Positions 17,345 to 24,081 of a stretch of DNA of 40,858 bases are shown here, in pieces; position 1 is the stretch's first letter, and the number at the start of each line of letters is the position of its first letter. Origin of the DNA: Verrucomicrobiota bacterium. Its GTDB lineage: Bacteria > Verrucomicrobiota > Verrucomicrobiia > Methylacidiphilales > JBCCWR01. A model generated the notes under the pieces. It ran no database searches. It was given only the letters and a program-made list of their open reading frames with translations, and was not told the DNA's origin. The stretch lies in assembly GCA_039192515.1 (NCBI GenBank), contig JBCCXA010000033.1:1-40858 (forward strand). Direction: 5' to 3'. Position numbers and translations under genes: made by a program.

Positions 17345-17905
17345 AGATCTATCAGATAGTTAGAGTTATATTATTGCAAGTGTAATTAAATGATTAGGTT
17401 CGTCAAATCCTATCGCATCATGAGAAAAAATGATTACCAGTAAAAGGCATCAATCGAGGCTTTGCTGTTTTAGATAGTGAAGTATAGGCCCTATTTGTAC
17501 ACCGCCTTATTATACACAAGAAGCTTAAAATACTAAACAAGATCTTGGCACTAGCTTTGAACCCATAGAGTTATTAGTCGTGAGAGTGACTTGCATTTAT
17601 ATTGGCGAAATCTTTCTCATTAATAATTTTGTATTCAAGAGAAAAATTTACTGACCCTGCCCGATGAATTAACGCCGGTTAAATCGGTTAGTCTGTCCTT
17701 TGTTTGCAAGTCAACATTCCAGTAATCAAGCAAAGGATACTTGGCGAAAGTTTCTCATGTTTGTAACTCAAATTTAGCTAGCGGATTTCAACTAGCTATC
17801 ACGCTGCAGCTATACATTGAGCAACGCCTTACACTATGAAGAGAATCAGAAAACCTTCAATTTCTATGACATCGTTCACACTAAACAGGACATCCGTATA
17901 AATCC
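17345..17905. other. Gene-free region upstream of the cysS remnant
   Basis: About 560 bases without a convincing reading frame. It contains an imperfect direct repeat: TTGGCGAAATCTTTCTCAT (17602-17620) and TTGGCGAAAGTTTCTCAT (17741-17758), which differ by a substitution and one base of length. A CTAGC-rich segment (about 17777-17796) contains TAGCTAGC followed by CTAGCTATC. I see no RNA gene and no strong promoter. Confidence 0.5.
17602..17758. repeat. Pair of imperfect 18-19-bp direct repeats
   Basis: Two copies of a TTGGCGAAA..TTTCTCAT sequence lie 139 bases apart (17602-17620 and 17741-17758). The sequence in between is unremarkable. They could be binding sites or remnants of a duplication; chance is possible given the length. 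Confidence 0.35.
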
Positions 17906-18499
17906 GTGAAACTCTCGTTCTACAACACGCTGAGCCGAAAAAATGAAGTGATTCAACGAGGTTTTACCTCTGAAGCACTGCGCTATCTCTTGCTTTCTGG
18001 ACACTACCGCAAACCACTCAATTTCACTTGGGAATCACTTGCCACATCCACTCACTCCCTCGAACGTATCCTTGAATACACTAAGAATGTCGATACTCAA
18101 GCAATAGAGCATATTAACTATGCTTCTATGGAAACATCTGTTTTCAGGCCCACACTTGATGCGCTTTGCGATGATCTCAACACTCCAAAAGCTCTCGGAG
18201 CCCTCAATAGCGCCCTCAGAAATCTGAAAGGTAGCGATAGCAGCAAAGATAAGGCAGTTCGGCGAGATCTCGCACGAGTACTACTACTGCTGGGACTTCC
18301 CTCCCAATCAAAGAAGAGAGCTCCCGAATCCACTGCTCCGCCCGAGATCAAAGCCTTAGCACGCCAACGTGAAGAGGCTCGAAATGTGAGTAATTGGCAA
18401 GAAGCGGATAAGCTACGAGAGACCTTACGTGAAAAAGGTTGGGAAGTTCGAGATAGCACGAGCGGCTACGATTTGGTACTAGTGGAAATCGAGTCATGA
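17906..18499 (+). pseudogene. cysS: Internally deleted cysteinyl-tRNA synthetase, in-frame
   Basis: The 197-residue frame begins like CysS (KLSFYNTLSRKNEVIQ, residues 2-17) and then continues directly with the part that normally follows the KMSKS loop (RGFTSEALRYLLLSGHYRKPLNFT). It keeps the helical anticodon-binding region and a complete C-terminus (EADKLRETLREKGWEVRD). Roughly 250-300 residues are missing, including the zinc-binding cysteines, the HIGH motif and KMSKS, so it cannot activate cysteine. The joint is in frame and the rest has no stop or frameshift. The start is a GTG (17906) with no good ribosome binding site. As CysS is essential, a full copy should exist elsewhere. It is either a recent pseudogene or a retained anticodon-binding fragment. 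Confidence 0.75.
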
Positions 18500-18779
18500 A
18501 TACCGTTTGCCGTAATCGGCTCCGGCTACCTGTAAAACGCATTTGGGATGGAAAACATTGGAGTGGCTATAGACCTGTTCCTTCGTCAATTTCTTGGTCT
18601 GATCTGCATTCATACACATGATGCCGTTGCTGTCGTCACATCTAGCCCTTTGCTTAAATCAAATTCCCGATTTTTGGCCTCGGCATCACAAGCATTGCTT
18701 TCGTCTGCTCAAGAAAGTGTTTGATCTGCTTGACTTTCGCAGACACTGACCTCTCATCAATTCATTAACTGATGAAGAG

Positions 18780-19233
18780 ATGCATAAAGTTATGCAAAAT
18801 AAAACTCACTTTAAACAACTTATCGAGAAAAAAACAAAAGCCATTACTTCTCAACAAATCCTGTGGAATCATTTTCTTGAAAAAGGGTTTCAATCCCAAA
18901 TAGACCAATCTATTCTCAAAATAATTATCCAAGAATTCAGCAGCTCCTCAAGCTGCTGAACGTTTCTTAGATCTGATGCTTAAGTATAATGCCGATACCC
19001 AAGAAACCTGGAAAAGACTCTCTGAGAATGCTTCGCTGCTGGATGTTGATTTTCAGAACTATCTCAAGGCTTTAGAAGTGTTTTTAAGTCATCCACAAAC
19101 TCAAAATTGCAAAACTTCCTTCGCTAAAGTTATGGGTTACATGGCATGTCCAAGCGAAGCCTCGCTATTTCCTGAAGAATACTCTCAGATAGTGAAAAGT
19201 ATGTTGGATCAGTTTGGATTTGCTAACGAGTAA
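18780..19233 (+). pseudogene. Unknown helical protein gene interrupted by a frameshift
   Basis: A plus-strand frame starts at ATG 18780 and encodes a helical, charged protein (KQLIEKKTKAITSQQ, then FLEKGFQSQIDQSILK) until a TGA at 18957-18959. From about 18925 the next frame (+1) is open and continues in the same style (PQAAERFLDLMLKYNADTQE) to the stop at 19231-19233. The overlap of the two frames (about 18925-18957) contains a repetitive stretch, AGCAGCTCCTCAAGCTGCTG, a plausible place for an indel. Joined, the product would be about 150 residues, rich in helices and without membrane segments. An independent start inside the second frame, ATG 18976, would give 85 residues. I recognise no family. 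A programmed frameshift or sequencing error cannot be excluded. Confidence 0.5.
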
Positions 19234-19350
19234 GCGCTCTCATTATCTCTTTACACTACCCATATGGCTTGTCTTGATGCCTCGCCAATTGATCTCTGGT
19301 AAATCAATAGAAACAAGTGATTTTTCGGCTATTTAAATTTTCTGTCTAAG

Positions 19351-19426
19351 TGGCACGCCCGGCAGGATTTGAACCTGCGACCAATGGATTAGAAATCCAC
19401 TGCTCTATCCACTGAGCTACGGGCGC
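19351..19426 (-). tRNA. tRNA-Arg, anticodon TCT
   Basis: The minus strand folds as a complete tRNA of 76 bases including an encoded 3' CCA. The acceptor stem GCGCCCG pairs with CGGGCGT (one G-T pair at the end), the discriminator is G, the D arm contains AGCTCAGTGGATAGAGC and the T arm contains GGTTCAAATCC. The anticodon loop TTTCTAA carries TCT, which reads AGA and AGG arginine codons. It lies alone between the broken gene and folD. Confidence 0.95.
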
Positions 19427-19866
19427 AAAATATTCACGCTCTTAAACTTATGAAAATGCTCGTAGACTAAATCTCAATTCGCTATCCACAATGGAACAGT
19501 TTTGAGATTACACTAAGACCTTGATAACATGTCTTCTTTACAGCATTCATTTGTTTATTGATTTATAATCTAAGAATAAGTGATGCAGCCTAGTAATTTT
19601 AAATGATTTGGCAAGTCACTATCCATTGAGAAAAATTTATATAGAATGAATCTGCTCTAAATGCTTAGATTAACTTTTTCTTGAATTTAGTCCAATCTTT
19701 AAGAAAGAGCACTAAGCTATCATATGAAAAAATGAGAATTTCAAAGAGTCAAAACCTCGGGCACCCTGAAGTAATAGGCTGAGAAGCCAAGTGCATATCA
19801 AGAATTGCATTAATAGAATGACAACGTTATCTTTAACCACGTAACCTTAATATACATTAAGCTGAG

Positions 19867-19935
19867 ATGAAAACCGAGTCATACAAGAAAGGGTTCAAGA
19901 TTGCCTTTGTTTTACTTTTTAGCGGCTGCACTTAA
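19867..19935 (+). CDS. 22-residue lipoprotein-like peptide, probably a truncated gene
   Basis: The frame from ATG 19867 to TAA 19935 encodes a textbook lipoprotein signal peptide: a basic N-terminus (KTESYKKGFK), a hydrophobic core (IAFVLLF) and a lipobox, FSGC. Translation stops one residue after the lipid-accepting cysteine. Read past the stop, the frame gives about eleven more codons before another TAA. This is either the remnant of a lipoprotein gene cut by a nonsense mutation or a minimal lipopeptide. No clear ribosome binding site precedes it. Confidence 0.35.
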   Translation: MKTESYKKGFKIAFVLLFSGCT

Positions 19936-19940
19936 ACGGG

Positions 19941-19954
19941 GGCAGTATACTGCC
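19941..19954. promoter_or_regulatory. Perfect 14-bp palindrome, possible operator
   Basis: GGCAGTATACTGCC reads the same on both strands and begins 6 bases after the stop of the lipoprotein-like ORF. With no loop and no following T run it cannot be a normal terminator, so a dimeric protein binding site is the better guess. It lies 187 bases upstream of folD. Confidence 0.35.
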
Positions 19955-20140
19955 ATACATACTTTGTTTAAAAAAGTTATGCTCTAATGAATAAAATTGG
20001 TCATTCGTATCATACATTTATTTATAAATAGAAGAAGCTTTTGGCAGCGTTTCTAAGTACTAAGGACTGAAAAACTTGGTTTTCGCATTACCGCAACTTT
20101 TTGCTTTCCAATTGAATAAGAGGTCCGTTCAATTCTTGGT

Positions 20141-21031
20141 ATGTCAGCAGAACTTATCGATGGAAGAAAAATAGCTTCCGAGATTCATAATGAAACAAAA
20201 GATCGGGTTGAAATCCTTTTATCTCGGGAGATTAAACCAGCTATTTGCTTTATCAGGGTAGGAGAAGACCCCGCATCGCGTGCTTATGTAAACATGAAGG
20301 ATAAAAAGGCAGCAGAACTGGGAATTATCGCCCGAACACTTGTGCTACCTGAGGATACCAGTCAAGAAGAACTCCTTAAGAAAGTTGCTGCCCTTAATGC
20401 GGATATTTCCACTCATGGGATTTTAGTTCAAGCTCCTCTCCCTTTACACATTAGTGAAACTATTATCTTCTCCAGTGTTTCACCGGAGAAAGATGTGGAT
20501 GGGTTTCATCCTATAAATGTTGGTAAGCTCCTGCTAGGAGATACTTCTGGTTTTCGCTCTTGCACACCAGCTGGAGTCTGTGAATTACTGGCCCGCAGCA
20601 ACATAGATCCTCAGGGTAAGCATGTCGTGATCCTTGGAAGAGGAAATATCGTGGGCAAACCTTTAGCTGCTATGTTATGTCAGAAAGCTGATGGAGCAAA
20701 TGCTACTATTACATTATGTCATTCTCGGACGCAAAATGTTAGCGATTACACCCTGCAGGCTGACATCATAGTGGCTGCTATGGGACAAGCAGAATTCCTT
20801 AAACCTGATATGATTAAGACTGGCTCAATTGTAATCGATGTTGGAGTAAACCGTGTGGAAGACTCTTCCCTGCCCAAAGGCTATCGCTTGGTAGGTGACA
20901 TCGATTTTGATGGAGTGTGCCAGACCGCAAGTTATGTCACTCCAAATCCCGGCGGAGTAGGCCCTATGACTATAGCTATGCTAATGGCGAATACAGTGAG
21001 AGCCGCAGAAATGCAAAATCCAGATCTCTAA
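20141..21031 (+). CDS. folD: Bifunctional methylenetetrahydrofolate dehydrogenase/cyclohydrolase
   Basis: FolD interconverts 5,10-methylene-THF and 10-formyl-THF for purine and formyl-Met synthesis. The 296-residue protein is full length. Catalytic residues are in ASRAYVNMKDKKA (Tyr49, Lys53); the family signatures GILVQAPLP (about 94-102), DVDGFHPINVG and the C-terminal PNPGGVGPMTIAMLM are present. The nucleotide loop is VILGRGNIVGKP. The ATG at 20141 lacks a strong Shine-Dalgarno site; a 7-bp dyad (20110-20134) lies immediately upstream and could be regulatory. The gene appears monocistronic, convergent to the repair island. Confidence 0.95.
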   Translation: MSAELIDGRKIASEIHNETKDRVEILLSREIKPAICFIRVGEDPASRAYVNMKDKKAAELGIIARTLVLPEDTSQEELLKKVAALNADISTHGILVQAPLPLHISETIIFSSVSPEKDVDGFHPINVGKLLLGDTSGFRSCTPAGVCELLARSNIDPQGKHVVILGRGNIVGKPLAAMLCQKADGANATITLCHSRTQNVSDYTLQADIIVAAMGQAEFLKPDMIKTGSIVIDVGVNRVEDSSLPKGYRLVGDIDFDGVCQTASYVTPNPGGVGPMTIAMLMANTVRAAEMQNPDL

Positions 21032-21104
21032 TCAAGACCTTATTATCACCCTGATCCAATAAGTCTCTCTAAGATCTATTTGATAGCTTGAGTTAAAACT
21101 AGGT

Positions 21105-21332
21105 TTACCCTAGTAACTTCTCAACGCCAGCGGCATCGCCACAGGCTCTACAATTAGCAGAAGTCAATCTTGGCGCCGAATTCACACCTTTATTGTCCCA
21201 TTGAACGATAAATTTTGAGAACTCTGCGTCTGATTGCACTCGCGAATTCTTACAAACGATTGCTCCAGCCTCTTTCTTACCACACTTTTCACAGTGCAGG
21301 ATGTATGTTGTTTTTTCTACTTTTTTAAGCAT
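21105..21332 (-). CDS. Small zinc-ribbon protein downstream of the exonuclease-ligase
   Basis: The 75-residue protein has two CXXC pairs, HCEKCGKK (about 14-21) and NCRACGDA (about 60-67), plus one lone cysteine at about 27. The pairs are placed as in a zinc ribbon. It begins with MLKKVEKTTYILHCEKCG, and the middle segment (EFSKFIVQWDNKG) looks like beta strands. A start at ATG 21332 with AGGAATAG about 9 bases upstream supports translation. It begins 29 bases after the exonuclease-ligase stop on the same strand, so it is likely co-transcribed. I do not know a named family; a role in DNA repair is only suggested by position. Confidence 0.6.
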   Translation of the reverse strand: MLKKVEKTTYILHCEKCGKKEAGAIVCKNSRVQSDAEFSKFIVQWDNKGVNSAPRLTSANCRACGDAAGVEKLLG

Positions 21333-21361
21333 TGATCTCTATTCCTATCTATTCATGTCTT

Positions 21362-24052
21362 TTAATGGTCGCCCTTTAATCGCAAACATTGGTCTAGCGT
21401 ATCTATTTCATCGGCTTTTTTATCCAACCTCAGGCGATGAATGCGCGGAAATCTCAAAGACAGTCCCGAGTCATGTCTCTTGCTCGACTGGATCGAATCA
21501 AAAGCAATCTCGACCACTATCCTGGGCTCAACCTTATGATATCTGCCTTTTGACACCTCAATTGTTAGCCCTTTGAAAACCTCCGTCATTTCTTCCAATT
21601 CTTGATTGGATAGACCTGAATAAGCTTTACCAATAGTTAACAATTCTTCATTTCGTCCTTTAACCGCAAAAGTGTAGTCAGAAAGATATTCTTTTCGTTT
21701 GCCGTGGCCCTGTTCAACAGCTATGACCACAGCATCAATAGTTGCATAGGCTTTCTTCAGTTTTAACCATTGCATTCCCCTTCTTCCTGGAGAGTAATTA
21801 CTTTCCGGATTCTTAAGGATTAGCCCTTCATTTCCAACTCTTCGGGCTCTGCAGAACAGCTCCTCTATTTTCTGAGTAGATTCTGCTAATTGATAATGCA
21901 ATATCCTTAAGTGACTGGAATTTTGATCGGATAAAAGCGCCTGTAGAGCAATTTGTCTCTTGCGCCATGAGTTATAAATAAGCATTTCTTCACCCCTTTT
22001 CATGCAATCGAATGCGAAGTAACAGACTGGTATATCTTCCTCTAAAAAGAGGTCTATTTCCTTGCGACCAAGCCGCTTTTGTAATGAGGCAAATGGAAGA
22101 GCTTTTTCATCTTGAAAGGCCACTAATTCACCATCCAAGACACAATCCTCTTTTAAACTTAAAGCTGCCTCTAGGATCTCTGAAAACATGGTATTTATGC
22201 GGTTTAAATCTCTAGAGAATAATTGAATTTCATTTCCTTTTCTATGTAATTGACACCGGATACCATCCATTTTGTCTTCTGCATACCATCGACCTTGACT
22301 TCGTGTCATTAATGCTTCCGCGTCTTTTTCAGGACTAGCGAGCATAGGCTTTATGGGTGAGAAATAAGAAAGTTTGATTCGATCTAGTGTTGCCTTGTGC
22401 GCATGGATTGCCGTTTGACCAAGATCTCCTAAGAGCATAGAAGCATCCTTGATACTATCAGCAGGGTAAGAAAAAGCCTTACCAATAGCTTCCTCAATTA
22501 CACCCTCTTTAACTCCCGCTCTTAGATCACCAGTTATAAATTTAGCGACCCATTTAATTTCTGTAGGCTCTAAGTCTAGAAATAGGGCCTGTAAATACTT
22601 CAATTTCTGACCAGGGTTACGAGCATCCGCTAGGAGAGATAAAGACTCATCAAGCTCTATTAAACTAAAATGAGATCCTGGCTGAGTATATCCCTGTAAG
22701 AGCTCCTCGAAGGCGGAGCCCGTATCTTGGTGCCTGAGATATACCTCTCTGATTTCTCCTTTGTTCCGGCCCGCTACCTGAGATACCACTCTCCTTAGCA
22801 AAGCAATGCCAACATTTAATTTTTTCTGGTTATTCTGAGGAAAAGCTCTACCTGAGAGATAATTAACAGCCAGTGATAGCTTTCTCTCACCCGTTTCCTT
22901 GGCAACTAGATCTAAGAAATATTTGGATATCATTTCCACCTTTGAGATAACTCCTGTAATCCTGCTACATTCATCGAGAAGTCTTGCTAACTGTTGTAAC
23001 TCCCTATTAGGTTGAAGGATTGCTTCGCCACCCTTCGCTAGCTGAGGAGTTTTTGTCTGCTGCAATAAATCAAACTCTAGTTGGTTATCTCCTGTTAGAG
23101 CCCAAGCCTCAAAGCCTAAGTTTCGTAAATGAAGCGCAAATTCTTTTGCACTCCCATGAACAGTATAAACTTTTTTAGGCTTAACTAATTCAACATATCG
23201 AACTAAGTCATTGAAATCAGCATGATCAGAGAGGGGAAAAACGGCATCACATTGATAACGAAAAACAGCTCCTGGATTTAAAGCCCAGCCCGTAATAGCA
23301 GCTGTGACGCGATTACTAATTTTTTGTAGTGCCGAACTCCTATTAGCATTGGGAGGAAAAAGCAAAACCTTGCCAGATAGGGACTCGCCTGAGAACTTTG
23401 CATAAGGAGGAAACTTGACTCCCAGCTTTTTGTAAATCTCTGTCATACGATAAATGCTTGAATGCAATACAATTGGAAGCTCTGCTTGACTCAGGCAACT
23501 AAGTAACTCTTGGCTTTTACCTAGTGAATAACCAAATAATACGGGCACTTTGTTGTCTTCTACAGCCTCTATGCAGAACTTGATGATATCTGCCATCACC
23601 TCCTGACTTGGGGGAAATATATATTGAGGCAACCCATAAGTTGTCTCCATGATTAACACATCAGCGGGGACTGGCTGACAAGGCTCCGAAGACAATCCAT
23701 CACGTAGCTTGAAATCTCCTGAATATAGTAAACTTCCGAGTTCACTTTTTAATAGTAGCTGAGCAGAACCTAAAATATGGCCTGCAGGATAGAGCTGCAA
23801 TTCAGTTCCAGTCTCCAGCAAGTGATGTTGGTGATAAGGAAGCTCTACGGATTCCTTTAGGCCAGATAATCGAGCTCGCATCAGTCTACCAGTCCACTGA
23901 GATGTAATGACTTTCTGATGCCTAGCCATATGATCAAAGTGCGCATGCGAAATAAATGAGCACTTTTGCGGGATACGAGCATCCAACCATAGATCGATCT
24001 GAGGCAATAAAATACCGTGAGGAAATTGCTGAATTTTCCAATCGTTAGCCAT
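21362..24052 (-). CDS. Fused DNA-end exonuclease and ATP-dependent DNA ligase
   Basis: This 896-residue protein joins two enzymes that are usually adjacent genes. Residues 1-330 form a metallo-beta-lactamase/beta-CASP nuclease of the ligase-associated exonuclease family (HAHFDH at 36-41, then AGHILGS, SGDFKLRD, ETTYG and SDHAD). Residues 345-896 are an ATP-dependent DNA ligase: an alpha-helical DNA-binding part, then the nucleotidyl-transferase motif EDKMDGIR with the AMP-accepting Lys594. Motifs VLDGELVAF, EGLILK and WLKLKK follow, then the OB fold (VVIAVEQGHGKRKEYL). I take ATG 24052 (MANDWKIQQFPHG) as the start; an upstream in-frame TTG at 24094 would run into the divergent helicase gene. 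With the helicase and phosphoesterase it makes a DNA-end processing and sealing set. Confidence 0.85.
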   Translation of the reverse strand: MANDWKIQQFPHGILLPQIDLWLDARIPQKCSFISHAHFDHMARHQKVITSQWTGRLMRARLSGLKESVELPYHQHHLLETGTELQLYPAGHILGSAQLLLKSELGSLLYSGDFKLRDGLSSEPCQPVPADVLIMETTYGLPQYIFPPSQEVMADIIKFCIEAVEDNKVPVLFGYSLGKSQELLSCLSQAELPIVLHSSIYRMTEIYKKLGVKFPPYAKFSGESLSGKVLLFPPNANRSSALQKISNRVTAAITGWALNPGAVFRYQCDAVFPLSDHADFNDLVRYVELVKPKKVYTVHGSAKEFALHLRNLGFEAWALTGDNQLEFDLLQQTKTPQLAKGGEAILQPNRELQQLARLLDECSRITGVISKVEMISKYFLDLVAKETGERKLSLAVNYLSGRAFPQNNQKKLNVGIALLRRVVSQVAGRNKGEIREVYLRHQDTGSAFEELLQGYTQPGSHFSLIELDESLSLLADARNPGQKLKYLQALFLDLEPTEIKWVAKFITGDLRAGVKEGVIEEAIGKAFSYPADSIKDASMLLGDLGQTAIHAHKATLDRIKLSYFSPIKPMLASPEKDAEALMTRSQGRWYAEDKMDGIRCQLHRKGNEIQLFSRDLNRINTMFSEILEAALSLKEDCVLDGELVAFQDEKALPFASLQKRLGRKEIDLFLEEDIPVCYFAFDCMKRGEEMLIYNSWRKRQIALQALLSDQNSSHLRILHYQLAESTQKIEELFCRARRVGNEGLILKNPESNYSPGRRGMQWLKLKKAYATIDAVVIAVEQGHGKRKEYLSDYTFAVKGRNEELLTIGKAYSGLSNQELEEMTEVFKGLTIEVSKGRYHKVEPRIVVEIAFDSIQSSKRHDSGLSLRFPRIHRLRLDKKADEIDTLDQCLRLKGDH

Positions 24053-24081
24053 TTTAGTAGACCGTATTATAATCATTAAAA
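24053..24081. promoter_or_regulatory. Compact divergent promoter with shared palindromic -10
   Basis: Only 29 bases separate the divergent starts. They contain ATTATAAT (24066-24073), a perfect palindrome, so TATAAT reads on both strands: 24068-24073 forward and 24071-24066 reverse. Going right, 8 bases lie between TATAAT and the GTG at 24082, so the transcript would begin at or beside the start codon. Going left, 13 bases precede the ATG at 24052. A TTGTGC (24094-24089, minus) at 17-base spacing is a fair -35; the forward -35 is weak (TTAGCC). Confidence 0.45.

Larger units (their letters stand above)
19427..20140. other. Gene-poor region between tRNA-Arg and folD
   Basis: This 714-base AT-rich region contains no normal-size gene. 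It holds a 22-codon lipoprotein-like ORF (19867-19935), a 14-bp perfect palindrome (19941-19954), a small GNRA-type hairpin GGCTGAGAAGCC (about 19773-19784), and a 7-bp dyad (AATTGAA 20110-20116, TTCAATT 20128-20134) just upstream of folD. No riboswitch that I recognise is present. Confidence 0.5.

Noticed and set aside
19740..20140. Riboswitch upstream of folD
   Set aside because: The sequence does not show the conserved core of the tetrahydrofolate riboswitch; only small hairpins are seen.
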